Origin: Tritrichomonas musculus
Lineage: Eukaryota > Parabasalia > Tritrichomonadida > Tritrichomonadidae
Assembly (NCBI GenBank): GCA_039105265.1
Contig: JAPFFF010000048.1
Span: 558,001-622,000, forward strand
Length of the DNA stretch: 64,000 bases
Reading direction: 5' to 3'
The position numbers and the translations under genes were made by a program. Numbering within the stretch: the stretch's first letter is position 1; every line of letters starts with the position of its first letter. The notes beneath the pieces are model-generated. The model saw nothing but the letters and a program-made list of their open reading frames with translations. It ran no database searches and was not told where the DNA came from. Positions 46,501 through 60,282 of the stretch are shown piece after piece.

Positions 46501-47590
46501 CATCCATTTGGACTTCGCTAGTTAGAGTTGGTTTGTAAAGATACAATACATCACTCTTATGTAGTTTCAATGCATTATCAGCTTTGATGATGGAACACTT
46601 GACTGTCTTCAGTGTTTGCAGTGAATCAGTTATGTACTCATTCATGATACTCAGCTCACCATTCATCCATAGAGTATATGGATTAAAATCAAGACCACTA
46701 TCAAAGGCTATATTGATGTATCCCATATTTGTGCTATTATTTATAGAACATCCATTTGCACTCTTTGTTATCATAGGAGAGTATACTTGTCCATCTTTGG
46801 CATAAATAAAGAATTCCTTAACTAAATTTCCATTTGTGTCATATATGATATTCTTTCTCAAAACCACTTTAAAGATATTGGTTTTTGCTGTTATTTCCTT
46901 CACTTTATTCATGAAATCCTCTGGTATGTTAACAAACTTTAGGATATGGTATTGTGTAGATGACTCGTATTGTATATTATTATTTTTGATATTAAATTCT
47001 GGTATACCCTCTACTTCATTAAATAAATGCCCTGTCTGTACATATCCATCCAAATCACTCAGCGTTAATAATTCACTTGCTTTCCTAGTATCATCTCCAA
47101 CTTTAAATTGTATATCACCAATGAATCTTGTTGTAGTATCTTTCACTTGCTCTGAAGTCATTTAAATCTCTAAAAAAATTATTCCCTAATCTACTCTATA
47201 TTTGCACACTTCTTTTCCAATGCAGCAATTCTATTTGCTAATGATTCAATTATGGCATCCTTCTGTTGTAGCATCTCATTCACTTCACTCTTCTCGTAAT
47301 ATTCATCCATATTAACATTATTAAATGCTTCCATATTTTTTGCTAATATCATGATTGGAAATTTCATGGAATCTCTCATCCTATTACAAATATCAATTGT
47401 TGCAGATAAAGATAATACTGCCTTATCAGGATTAAACCAATTGTCTTTAAATTTTGTTGGGTCATCTAATCTTTTATAATCCTTTTCGCACCATTTAATT
47501 AATGAACCTAATATTTGTTTATCTGTAACTTTAACTACTTGTTCAGCTGCTAATGTTTGAACATCAGGTGCATGAACAATTACTGAAACC
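43536..47590 (-). pseudogene. Fibre-like gene remains, element B (broken)
   Basis: Blocks shared with the D fibre protein are YLYKPTLTS..., FGNKWFLTWNGTKWVGDNIQ, IIRQQFYEVYPNPNAATTLY, ADNITTMRSDLN, WCEEEYKQLDELPY, and NEFPTVDEVNEALDEL near the end. A further WCEKDYKRL block occurs at the upstream edge. The stalk is shorter than in D, a coiled-coil segment (LNLQHENESLKARLDALVNK) is present, and the terminal head region is different. The locus is broken, with about three or four breaks. It supports fibre genes being a regular part of this Polinton group. Confidence 0.7.
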
Positions 47591-48396
47591 CATGAAATGA
47601 TGATGATATTTTGAATTTAATCGGCAAATTATTCGAGAGTTATTGGTTCTAAAAATGAAAATTTAATATATTTGAAATGATAATATTAATACAAACTACC
47701 AAACACGAAATGATGATGATATTTTTTTGTTTTAAATAATTCAATGTATTTAAGAGGAGAAAATAAAAAATTCTCAATTCCAAATATTTTATTAAAATTT
47801 GAATGAATTTTCATTGGCGACCGTTACCACGAAATAAAATTCAATACACGGTAACCTTATACTAATTGATACGATTTTCAAAAAATTAAGAAAATATATT
47901 CAATTTTTTTGATAATAATTGAAATTTTCTATTATTAGTATAATATTAAATTGAATAGATTGACGATATTTTCTAATAAAATTTGAATAAAAAAAGAACG
48001 TTTATTATTGTTTTTTATAGAAATCAAATAAGATCTCTCTCAGATATATAGGATTTTAAAAGGTTGGAAGCACAAATAAGTCAATATAATGGTACAATAT
48101 GATATAGTTGATGCATTGTTCAGTAATATTGAAGAATCTTAACATGTTTTGAAATCAAAAATGTTCTTAAAACTAATTTTTCCACAAAACAGAAGAAAAA
48201 TAAAACACTCTTTGCACCATTTGGATGACTTAATACCTAATTGATGGCAAAAATCTTTTTCATAGTCAACATATTTTTGCAATATGCAAAATGTAGAAAT
48301 ATTTTGCAGCAATTTCTTAATAAAAATTAATCTTATCTGAAAATCATCTTGAATTATTATTATTATCTTTTTTTTAAAATCTAATATTTCCATTTA

Positions 48397-48431
<35 letters not shown>

Positions 48432-49669
48432 ATTAAAATCATTAAAAAAATTTGGTAATTCTAAGTTATATATATATATGAATAAATTTTTCCTGATTTA
48501 AAACCATTAATCAAAATTTTTAACAAGATATATTTATGATATATATTTACTAATATAAATGAACTTTTTGAAAACAATTGAGAGCTCTCTCAAGAAGTAT
48601 AAGGTTTTTTCTGAAGATTTAAAGGTTTATAGAATTACTCTATAGATTTGAATTGATTTAAATCAACGTGTTTTTGATCCATTCAATTTTTTTATCTAAA
48701 TATCTAATAATATTTTGTAATTGTGTCTTATATTTATATAAACAAATAAATATTTAAAATACTTAGATAAAGTTGCCATAATTGATAATATATTTTCTAT
48801 TAATATTGACTTTATTATTTATTTTACATTTAGATACAACTTCGTGACAGCTAAATTATTTTATAAGTTGCTTTATTATCATTATTATTCGTTTAACTGT
48901 ATTATTATTTTGATTTAGATTCATTTATTTTTTAATAAAACAATTTCGTGACAGCAAAATCATTTGATTATTTCACATTATATGCGTATTATCATAACTT
49001 GACAGCATCGTCTAGATTATATATTTTTATTATTGTAGAAATTTTTGAAATAATGCATTACCCTTGCTTTTATAGTTCTTGTAAATAATCTAATATTTTG
49101 CAATGTTGTTTTACTTTCAAATAAAAAAAAATAAGTATTGAAATGCTGTATAATATTAGTTTTATCTTAACGTGACAGCATTGTCTAGTTTTTTATTAAA
49201 GCATTCATATATTCAGCAAGCTCAAGGCAATACAGACTTTTATCGGTGATGAATTCTACATGATCGAAATCTCAATTCACTGTACATTAATTTGTATATC
49301 ATATTAGCAAAAAAACTTATTTTTTATATCAGAAATTTTTACGTTTATAGTGATTTATAGCCAAATGTATGTCTATTAAGCCCAGAAGATAGTCATATAG
49401 CTATTCTTTTTATTTTTCTTTGTTTCTGGCAGATATCAAATTGAAATGAAGTAATAATACAAACATGTGTGGCCTTGCTCGCATAAATCAAATAAATTAT
49501 TTTCATATGAATTGTTCAATTTAACTCTATAGGAATACTTTTGGATAGTTTTCTTTTTTTTATTTATTAGAGAACCGCGGAAAATCTTTTTACTTATTTA
49601 TATAACTGACTTTTTTTCAATAAGACACTCATTTTTTTTAAGTGAATTTTTATGAATAAAATATATATA
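47591..49669. other. AT-rich intergenic DNA
   Basis: It contains the inverted repeat copy at 47815-47854, a ~30-base A run near 48400 and several T-rich stretches. No gene is seen. Confidence 0.6.
47815..47854. repeat. Inverted repeat flanking element B, right copy
   Basis: This is the partner of 42665-42704 in opposite orientation, ending in CACGGTAA and followed at once by CCTTATACT. Confidence 0.6.
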
Positions 49670-49994
49670 TAGTCTAGAGTAAAACCCCTCTACCAAATGG
49701 AAAACCCCCTACCAAATCTCTATATAAAAGAGTTAGAATCATAATATCATATATACATATATATAAAATGTTCATTTGATAAAATAATTATTATTATTTA
49801 AAAAATGTTTATTTTATTTTTAGATATTAGTATTTAAAAATGCAATCTATTCAATTTTTTTATCGAAAAATTGAATAGAAAATGGTAGGTGGGTTTTCCA
49901 TCAACGTACTTTTTGCCACCATTAAAGGCCAAAAATAGGTGAATAAAAATGGTAGGGGGTTTTCCATTGGTAGGGGGGGTTTTCCAGTAGACTA
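49670..49994. mobile_element. ~325-bp MITE with TAGTCTA ends
   Basis: The ends are imperfect inverted repeats of about 45 bases, beginning TAGTCTA and containing ATGGAAAACCCCCTACCA. A third partial copy of the repeat lies inside near 49883. TATA flanks both ends, compatible with a TA target. It has no gene. Confidence 0.75.
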
Positions 49995-51543
49995 TATTCA
50001 TTAAAATCTATAATTTAACTCATACTGGAGATTATATATTATCTCAAAAAAAGCCATAAAGCTGGTGTTTATATTAACATGAATAAATTATTTATATTTC
50101 ATATTCATAATAAAAATATGAAAGTATAATGTCTGGTTTAAGTTTAAGATCATTTTGGGCAAAAAGAAAATGCTGCTGCGTTAAATAATTTAATTAAATT
50201 GATCCTAAATAAGAATTAGTGTGTTTCATTTATTACCAAAATTTTTGTGAGAATATTTGGTTGTAATAGAAACTTTTTGAAAATATTTTGACCATATAAA
50301 CTATCACAAATATATAAAAAAAATCGTTTAGTAAAAGCAAAATAAAGTCGTTTAGTTTTTTTTAATGAACAACAAAAATAATTAAAAATAGAGAAATTCT
50401 TTGGTGAATAAAATAATAAACGATATTCGAAAATAATTACACATATATAACCAAAAACGCAAGAAAAACTTTTAGAATATATAATCTTTGATTAAACAAA
50501 ACATTATATATAGAGAAAATATTATCAATAAAACCTTTAATCATTTTATTTCTATTTAAATTCAAGAGATAAGATGTCCTTTTTACCTATAAATAGAGAT
50601 AAATAATAATATCCTTTTTTATTTTCAACCAATTCTATTTATTTATTTAGTAATATGCATAAAGGAGCAACAAAGAAAAAATATTTTGGGAAATACTTGC
50701 GAAATGTAAAGTCTATGGGATGAAAAACACTTATGAATAAAAAAAATTGGGGGCTAAAATACAACTTTCAATAAAAAAATAAACAAAAAATCATTTAGCC
50801 CCCAAAAAGAAATGTGATATGAAAAATGGGGGCTAGAATGCATTTTCCCTTTAATAAAAATTTCTTATTGAAAAAAAATCGTTATTAATGTATATGATTT
50901 TAAAATTGATTTTTGCAGCTCAGCTCCCTGAATCAAATTAAACTAAATTTAGCATATCTTTATTAAATTAAATGTACAATCTTTAAATGTAATTATAATC
51001 TAAATAAATTCTTTATTTATTTAGATATTTCAAAAAAATATGTAAAAATTCATTAAAATGAACTTTTTAACAAAATATGAAATATTTATAAAATAACAAA
51101 ATGCATAATTAATCATTAAATTCCAATATATATTATAATTAATCATTATAATTTCAATCCATCCATCAGGTGGCTGGATTGGGTTATTTTCATAGGATAC
51201 TTGTTTGTGTTATTATAACTTATATAATTGATATTTTAAAACATTTAAATAATAAATATATAAAATAAGTGCACTAGAATATAATATCAAAATGTTATTT
51301 AGTAATTATTAATACATAAAAAGATATACATATTTTTATAAACGTTAAAAATGTAAAGTAGGTGTCCGCGCCTCTTAATAATCTCAATTTTCTGAAGATA
51401 AAATATAAATTCTGAATTAAATCATAGAATAAAAATATCTTATTTTATGAAAAATAAATCAAAAAAACTTAATTGCCTTTTTAAATATATACTATTAAAT
51501 TGAAATATGAAATTATAATTTTATAAATTAATTAAATTTTGCT
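49995..51543. other. AT-rich intergenic DNA with a short inverted repeat
   Basis: At 50747-50805 TTGGGGGCTAAAAT is matched inverted by ATTTAGCCCCCAA, and a third copy (ATGGGGGCTAGAAT) follows at 50826. It may be a small MITE. Nothing else is seen. Confidence 0.5.
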
Positions 51544-51571
51544 TATAGTTATGTTTGTTTTGAGGAAAATG

Positions 51572-52929
51572 AGAGGATGTCCCACAAACTAAATAGTCTA
51601 TAGATTCTTCCATATTCTTGATATTGTTTTTATTATTTAATATTAAAATTATATAAACTATATAATTATTATTTTGTCGAAGAAAATTTAATATATGCAA
51701 CAAATAAACTTTTGTTTCAAAATTGAATTATTTTTCAATATTTTGAATATGATTCATTTAATTGAAATAAAAAAAATATTTTTTTTGGCTTAATTTAATT
51801 GAAATATTGATTTTTATTAATGAAATTTATATTTAAAAATAATCCTTTGAAAGTAAAACTCTTGATTTTTATTATATTTGTGAAAATTAATATGATTTAT
51901 TTAAGATTCTGAAAAGAAAACCCATAAGAAAGAATATTATAGCAAATAAATGATAAAAATCAGAAGTAATTATTAAAAATAATTATAATTTCTTGAAAAT
52001 TGTTTTTATTCATTATTATTCATTGTTTTTTTTCAATTTTTTGCAGTAGAAGATGAGCTAGTACCAAAATCGTGTGAACTTATGAAGTATTTATAAAAAT
52101 TCAACTTATGTTTATTGTTTAGGTCGTAAATATTTTGAAATTAAATAGAATAGGTAATTTCTTTTTAGCAATTACCAACTTTTTGTAATTTAAAAATCTG
52201 AAATCCTAATTTTTGGAGTATATAAATAATGATACTATCATTTAATAATATAAATTTCTTTCCAAGTTGTATGTGATTATCTGAATTCTAGTAATAAGCT
52301 TAGCAAACTATCCTTTATTTCCAAATATCGGATCTATTCGATCTATTATATTTCTATAATTGATTTTTTTGCTTTTGATTGCTTCTTGTTTTCATATTAA
52401 AAGAATAAAAACCAAAATGTACGTTAAAAATTTTAAATTTATCGTACTGAGCCATTGAAATTTTCTTTTTTTTGAATTAGTATTTGGTCAAAAATGATTA
52501 AGCAAATTTATTTGCTAATATCTTAATTTTAACTCGACAAATTTTTGATTAATATATCAATTTAAAATTTAATAAAATTAAAAAAAATAAAATAATGATT
52601 AATAGAATATTTATAGACTATTTTTTTTGTTTCAATCAAAACAACTTGATGATCTTGTTTTTACAAAAGAAAATCAAAACTGTGGCGCAAAAATGCAAAT
52701 TACTAATATAATCATGTTACTAATGCTGTATATCCTTTCAAAACAAAAAAATATATTTTCACGTCAAAGATATTTGGAATTATATTATTTTCACGAATCA
52801 GTCATTCAGCTAAATTATAAGTAGATTTAAACTTTATCGCTTACATTCATTTGATTTTTCTTATTTTGAACAACAATAAAATAGAAATCATTGAAAAAAA
52901 TTGAATTTTATTTCTGTGGGACATCCTCT
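51572..52929. mobile_element. 1.36-kb hAT-like non-autonomous element inserted in the foldback arm
   Basis: 15-bp perfect inverted ends, AGAGGATGTCCCACA, are flanked by GGAAAATG at 51564-51571 and 52930-52937. The uninterrupted arm at the other end of the host element confirms the empty site with one GGAAAATG. It has no recognisable coding region. Confidence 0.9.
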
Positions 52930-53283
52930 GGAAAATGTTAGTTTTGAAGGAAAATCTGACAAAAAGACGTTAAGGAAAAAATCTATTTTATTTGCTTTTT
53001 TTCCAGCAACAAATGAATAATTTGATTTTTTAAGTAATAGCAAATTATCAACAAACTAACATGAATTAAAATAACCGATGAAATGAACGTTTATAAATTC
53101 ATACAAAAAGATATCAGATTTGATGATCAAAAATAAAAGTCAATTAAAACAATTAATTTTATGATTTGCGTGTTTAAAACAGATTAATTTAACAATATTC
53201 GGTATTTTTAGCCTATCCTAAATCGCTGGCGATGAGATAGTTTGAATAAATAGTTTTTTTTTATAATCATTTTTATTTTGATA

Positions 53284-54161
53284 ATATTTACTTAAATATC
53301 AATTATTTTTTTATCCAATTAACTAAAATTTAATCATATAGTAATTACATATTTAAACATACCACCACTTTCCAATTGACAATATTTTGCTTCAAGAAAA
53401 CTTAAATTTGGAAATTGTTTTAATTCATATGTTTCGTCTATCCTGCTATCAATAACAAGATAAAAAAAATAAGATTTATAATGAATATGAGGTATTGTTT
53501 TGTGTTATGAAGAAAATTTTGATTATGAAAGAAGTGATGTGTTTTAACAGCTCATTTCTTGAAAATGTCGAAATAAAATTGATTTAAAAGAAAAATTCTT
53601 AAATGATTAATTGATTTTTTAAAATAAGTATCAAAATAGATTAACAATCTTTTAAATAAATATGAGAAAGAAAATAAATGCCAAAACGCATTGAAAACCT
53701 ATACTTTTGCATCTTTTTTATAAGTTTATTGAATTTTAGAAAAAAGTGAATTTTTCTCAAGACAAAGTAAGTTTCATCTATATAATTTTATATTTAATAA
53801 TATTATACTATTGAGCATATAATTTTCACCTTAAATATCAATATTCCAGAAATTTTTGCTTCCAAGAAGCAATCAATTAAAAACAAGTTTTTTCATTTTT
53901 ATTATTACAGGGATTTAAAAAAGTGATATTATGCTAGTATCTTATTTCAAAACCATGCGTATTATATTTTTTGCTATGCAGTTTTTATTTTTTCTGTTAT
54001 AAAATTGAACAATTCATTTTTGATGACTTTTTTAAAAACCCCAGCAATTTTCATATATATTGAGAATTATGAAATGCTGATAATAGAAATATATATAATG
54101 AATGATAATCTTATATTTACATTGCTTTTTCTAAAAAAATAATTGATATTTAAGTAAATAT
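53284..54161. mobile_element. 878-bp MITE inserted in the same foldback arm
   Basis: The ends are perfect 30-bp inverted repeats starting ATATTTACTTAAATATCAAT. The right arm of the foldback element lacks this segment and continues from ATATTTAC to TGGGGAT. The exact target repeat cannot be fixed because the ends overlap arm sequence. It has no gene. Confidence 0.8.
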
Positions 54162-54309
54162 GGGGATTAGACAAAAAAACCAATTCAATTTTTTCGTCTG
54201 CATTCAATTTTTTATTTTTGAGAAGGTTTTTTGTCCATATAAAATTCGATTGGACAAAAACACTAGTTTTTCATTCAATTTGAAATTTTGAATTGGACAA
54301 AAAAACCTA

Positions 54310-57300
54310 TGCACTTTAAAATGAAAATTTCTTTTTATCACTATAAATTATATGATTTTAAATTATACCGGCATATTTATAAAAAAGTAATTAGTTTGTA
54401 TTCACAATATTTTTTATTTGGATGTGGCTCGAAAATGAATCAACAATATCATGACATCAAAATGTGAAAAACTAAATGAAAAATGTTTTGATGATATTAT
54501 AACGAATATAATATCATATTTATCTAATTAAAAGTTATTTTTAAGATAAAGTTGAAATCTATTATTTCAATCTCTCAGAAAATAAAATAAATAATAGTTT
54601 TTTTCATATTTTTGAGATTTATACTGTGAATATGTTTACAATAACAATAAATACCAGAGTATGCATCCAAAATGATTAATAATTTGATTCAATTATTATA
54701 TCAAAAAAACTTATAAGTCTGAATGAATAATTGAAACCATTATTGAAATGATTTTAAAATGGTTAATGAAACCAATTTTTACTGAATGTATTGAATAATG
54801 TAAAAATTATAATCATTTTCAAATTTTAATAATCAAAAGCAGATTTTATAAATTTTTTTATTGTATAAATACTATATGAAGATTTTTATATACTTATATA
54901 TAGCAGATATTATATAAATATTTCATGATATTTAAAATTTAGTATTTGAGAGGTTTCATATTTTGAGAAAAAATAAAAAATAATTATTGAAAATATTTCT
55001 GATATTTTGAATTAAAAATTTTGATAAATAAAAAATATTAAAACTTTTATATCTTTTTTACTACTTAAAATTTATTGATTTAAAAATAAATTTAATCAAA
55101 AAAATTATAATTATATTTGTATTTTAGAAAAAAAAATATCTTTATTATAATTAAATTATCAAAATCTAAAGCATGAATTTAGGAATATCGTTAATCTCGC
55201 ATTACCAATGAAATTATTGAACAAATTTTATTCAAAAAAGAATATATAAATTATGTGAATAAAATAATTGACTGATGCTTACATACTAAACAAGGATATG
55301 ATTATTTCTTTAAAAATAATATTTGAAACTTTGAAGAATTATTAGCAAAAGTGAACTCAAGTGCAAAGAAGATAGGCCATAGTGAGAATTCTTCATTATT
55401 ATCCTCATAAAAGTACTTCCAGTGCAATTTGTGGAGAATAAAATGTATTTTTCTTTAGGATTACTTATGAAATAGTTTAATTTTACTGTTTTAAGTGTTT
55501 ATCAAATCACATTTCTTTATTTGAAAACCGTTCTTAATGCATGTCAACAATAATAAGTAATAAAAAATCTCTCAGTAATGGTAATAAAAATGTCTTTCAG
55601 TAGCAATTAACAATGGTTAAACTTTAATAGTCTAATCCGAAAGATTTCTTTTGAACCTCTTCATTCATTTTTTTATGATTTGTTTTTACACTCCTTTAAT
55701 CATGATTTGTTAAATTTGTTAACATTAACCTAACCTGAAAAAGATGTAATATGATTTTAATAGCTGATATTATAGAAATTGGCTTTCTTTCCAAAAGTTA
55801 TGTAATAGTTAAAATGTTCTATATTTTTATCATAATCTTTCAAGGACTTGATGCTCATATTTTATGCAGTTCTTTATCGACAAACCTCGGTTGTCTTTAA
55901 TTCGTTTCAAGATTATGTAATAATTTTAATGAGGTAGATAGATATGACTTTATAAGTGTATGCTTGCAAAAAGTTGATGGAATCTTCATAAGCATCTCAG
56001 AATCTTTTATTTTCTTATATGGAAAAAATTTCCATATAAATTTATTCATATAATTAAAAAACTAATTTCTCAAAATATTAAAACTCACATTTAATTCAAA
56101 ATCTTTAACCTCAGATACTTCATTTGTTTAGTTACAACTGTATTGTTTAACATTTTTTCAGAAGCTAAACTTATTAACATTTCTTCGCATATAAAAAATG
56201 ACATTGTCTTTTGCTCTCTGATGCATACAGCCTTTTTTGATATCCATATGCATTAAATCTCACAAAGTTAAACCAGTAGACTCACTATCGAGTAAATCAC
56301 ATTATAAAATCACATTCAAAACAAAATTCTCACCAGTAAAAACATTATAGACTTCATTATAATCATGTTATTACTGGTTAAATCAGCGTCTCTATGAATT
56401 ATATTATACCTAAAATGAGAGGGTTTTTGTGAAAACCATATAAATGGTTCTTTTTATATATAAAATTTATTCCGAATTGATATTGATGAAGATTTTCTTA
56501 CTGAAGATGTATAAGATATCTATATTTGTAGAAAAAAACAATATTTAAAATGTATAAAAATCGAAAAAATAAGAATTATCTACAAAGATAAGAATCTTAT
56601 TGGATTTAAAAAGGGTTTGAAAATGCAGGAGAATGCCTTCATTGAAAAATAATAGTAAATCTAAGAATTTTATGGCAGAAACATAATTAATCTCGATTTG
56701 ACTATTATTATTACCCAATAACATTGGTAAATATCACTTTTTTATATCATCTAAGATATATTTCAATGATTTAATTTATTTTCAGATTCTTTTATTTAGT
56801 TTTGCTGTTGTATATTCTCTATTATTTGATGAATTAATGCATTTTTTTATATTTTTGTATGTATCATTGTAAATAAAAATTTTTATTTAATTTTATATAT
56901 CAAATATAATATAAATTATGTTTATTCTTTTATATTTTCATCATTTTTTGAATTTAATAATTTAAATTAAAAGATAATGATAGTTTTTTTTTACTCAAAA
57001 AATTGAATTGTTTTATTTTAAACTTTTTGTTAAATATTTATTCAAATATATATTTCACTTAGTTTCTCATTTAAAATAAATTATTTCTATTAAATAATAT
57101 TTCAGTGATAATATAACTAATATATAGAATAAATTATTCAATTTTTATGATTAAAAAATGAATTTTATGAGATAAATCATCTTATTTAATAGAATTTCAT
57201 TATTTTATCAAAATTTCATGCATTACAATCATTTATATTATTATATTTCATTGCAAAATATTACTTTTGAGAATAAATTCCTTTCAAAAAACTAATATGA

Positions 57301-58254
57301 AATTTGTGCCAAAAAGTCAGAATAAAATGGAATTTTACAATAAAAAGATGATTATATGATAACTATTAATGAATAGACCAAATAATTCTTATTATTAATA
57401 TTATACTTCAAATATTCAATTTGAATTTACAAAGTTATTTCTTAATAAATAGTTATAATATATTTAAAAAGGAGATATAATGAAAAATTCATGAGTATAA
57501 TAGCATTTCAAACTTATTGATCAATTTAATGAATAATGATCTCGATTAAATACCCAAAATATATATAATTTTGCTTTAAATAAAATTTTTAATTTATTTA
57601 AATTTATATAGTTGGAATTAATTATGGCATTTTTATATATTAAATGAAATATTCATATTTTATTTGTGACCATTTTTCTCTCACAATTTTATTCTATTCA
57701 ATTTATTTCTGAGAAAATAAAATATTTAAAAACGTATATATCCCATGAATTATTAAAGAATAAAAAGAAAAAGAAATATATTTTGGCATTATTGCTTTTA
57801 ATATTAACATAATATAAATATTGCTGGTTTTGATGCCAAAAATTTTTATGCTTAAATAATTCTTTGATTATGTATTTTTTGGAATGATTATTGCATGATA
57901 GGAGCTCAGGTATTTTTTATATGACTATTTGTAAAGGAATATATATATTTTTGTAAACTTTAATATATAGCATTTTTCGAAATCTTTAATTTGATTATAA
58001 TTTCGCATAAAAATGCATAATTACATTTTCTAGAACTAAGTTCTATTTATTTATAATCGAAATTCCTGGAAATGATTGAATTTTATGAACCTTAATTATA
58101 TCCAATTTTGATTTTTTTAAATTTTTTAAGTATTACGGATTATGATTTAAAAAATGAATCAATAGCTTTATATTCATAATTTATTTTTAAATTTAGTATT
58201 TATTTTTTGTTGAATTTTAATTTTTATTTCAATTATTTTATCATTCAAATTTTT
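54310..58254. other. Interior of the foldback element
   Basis: About 3.9 kb between the arms. It is very AT-rich, slightly less so around 55300-56400. I see no convincing open frame, transposase motif or RNA gene; it may hold a long-decayed gene. Confidence 0.5.
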
Positions 58255-58789
58255 TTGGGTATTTTTGTCCAATTCAAATTTCCAAATTGAATGAATTACT
58301 AGTGTTTTTGTCCAATCGAATTTTATATGGACAAAAGTACCTTCTCAAAAATAAAAAATTGAATACCAACGTAAAAATTGAGTTGGTTTTTTTGTCCTAT
58401 CCCCAGTAAATATTATCAAAATAAAAATGATTATAAAAAAAAAAACTATTTATTCAAACTATCTCATCGCCAGCGATTTAGGATAGGCTAAAAATACCGA
58501 ATATTGTTAAATTAATCTGTTTTAAACACGCAAATCATAAAATTAATTGTTTTAATTGACTTTTATTTTTGATCATCAAATCTGATATCTTTTTGTATGA
58601 ATTTATAAACGTTCATTTCATCGGTTATTTTAATTCATGTTAGTTTGTTGATAATTTGCTATTACTTAAAAAATCAAATTATTCATTTGTTGCTGGAAAA
58701 AAAGCAAATAAAATAGATTTTTTCCTTAACGTCTTTTTGTCAGATTTTCCTTCAAAACTAACATTTTCCTCAAAACAAACATAACTATA
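58255..58789. repeat. Right arm of the foldback element (uninterrupted)
   Basis: This intact 535-bp arm includes CGCCAGCGATTTAGGATAGG and several GGACAAAAA-type repeats. It serves as the reference that reveals both insertions in the left arm. Confidence 0.85.
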
Positions 58790-60282
58790 ATTTAATTTTT
58801 TTTTTTTTTTATTTTACCAATAACAAAAGAAAAAACTTCATGAACAATATTTGATCTCAAATAATATATGATAAACTCCCTTCAATTTGTCTATTTATCA
58901 AATAAATACCAAAATAATATTTAATTATCTCGAAAAAAAAAAAAGGTGAAAAAATCATATAAAAGTATTGTATGAAGAATTTATTACATTACTATTCATA
59001 TCTAAGCCATTGTTATTAAAGTAATGAAGCATAAAAACTCAAGATATATAACAATCAAAAATCATTTAATAGATTTTATGTTAAAATAAAAATTTGAGTA
59101 ATGTATATGTTAAATATGTACATAAATTTCGGTTACACCAAGTATATTTAAAAAAAATTTTAATTTTAAATTATGTATTTTGCACGGATAAAAAGAGATG
59201 AAACATCTTTATTCGAAAGCTAATTACCAGAGAAATATTATTTGATAATAAACCATTGTTTTAAAATAAATACATTTTCAAACAAAAAGAATTTTTGCTG
59301 CTTTTTTTTTTTTTTACCGAAAATTTATTTTTGAAAAATAATAAGCTTTAGATAGATAAAACATTTTTAAAACTTTTTTTTTTTTTTTGAATTCCTAAAA
59401 AATGAAGGAGAAAACTAATTTTTTTTTTTTTTTTACAAAATTGAATAAAGTCAACTTCAAAACCCCCTAACTTTTTCAATTACCCCCTAACTTTTTTTCA
59501 CCTAATATATTCACCAAAAAATGTCAAGTTTCATTTTTTTAATTCAATATAACAAAAAAGTTAGGGGTTTTTTTTATCGTAAAAAAATGTTTTAAAACAA
59601 TAAAAATCTAATAATTTAAATAAAATTATAAATGTTATGTTTAAATAAAATTACTTTTAAAACATTTAAAGAAAAAAACTAAATAATTATTTAGATATTT
59701 ATAATTAATATTTTTTTTGTTCATTCAAAATTGAGAAATAAGGCCATGATTAAGCATTTTTTTTCAAAATGAAATCTTTCAATGAAGCAATACCTCGAAA
59801 AGATTTAGGAAAAGACGTGAAGGAATATCAAATAAAATAATAAATATCGAAGATATAAATCTTTGTACCTGTAAATGATCTCGAAAACAATATGGAAGAA
59901 TTACAGATCAAGATATTAATTTTTTATATATGTTAATATAATAACAACGTCTTCAAAAGTATAATTAATATGATAATTGAATTAAAAAATAGGTTAAAAA
60001 AGTTTTTTTGCCAAAAAAATCGTGAGTTTTGAAAATCAGTAAATAATTTTGACGTATCAAAAATATTTTGAGGTAATAAACAAAACAAGTGGCAATATAA
60101 TCTAATTTAGTCCGGATATGAGTGCAATTTTTCAAGTATTGAAAAAATATTTAGATAATTATCTATATAAAAAAACTTTAGATGAAAATCGGTATAGTTT
60201 GGCATCAAAAATAGAAATACTTCTTTTAATAAAAACAATTTAGCCTTGAAATCAAGTAAATACCGGGTTTGCTGTTTTGATT
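58790..60282. other. AT-rich intergenic DNA with an iterated inverted motif
   Basis: It includes long T runs near 58795, 59305, 59375 and 59420. The motif CCCCCTAACTTTTT occurs twice at 59463-59494 and inverted (AAAAAAGTTAGGGG) at 59554-59569. No gene is seen. Confidence 0.6.

Larger units (their letters stand above)
43290..47590. mobile_element. Polinton/Maverick element B, terminal fragment of the A family (fossil)
   Basis: The left terminus carries the A-family TIR (AGTAGTATAGTATAGG and about 220 further bases). Inside lie remains of fibre-type genes on the minus strand, ending about 20 bases from the TIR. Recognisable sequence stops near 47590, so most of the element is missing. It is broken, with about three or four breaks, and old. 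It represents the end of an A-family element opposite to that preserved in A. Confidence 0.75.
51544..58789. mobile_element. Foldback-type element with ~535-bp inverted arms, itself interrupted twice
   Basis: The right arm (58255-58789) is matched inverted by three left pieces: 51544-51571, 52938-53291 and 54162-54309, totalling about 530 bases. The gaps are two later insertions. The arm starts TATAGTTATGTTTGTTTTGA. The middle (54310-58254) is AT-rich without a recognisable transposase. Without the insertions it would be about 5 kb, and it is likely non-autonomous. Confidence 0.8.

Noticed and set aside
48139-48393. 84-codon frame in AT-rich DNA
   Set aside because: The isoleucine/phenylalanine/lysine-rich composition is that of translated AT-rich noncoding DNA, with no start context or homologue in the window.
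52627-52824. 65-codon frame inside the 1.36-kb hAT-like element
   Set aside because: It is too short for a transposase and has no DDE or zinc-finger motif. The element is best called non-autonomous.
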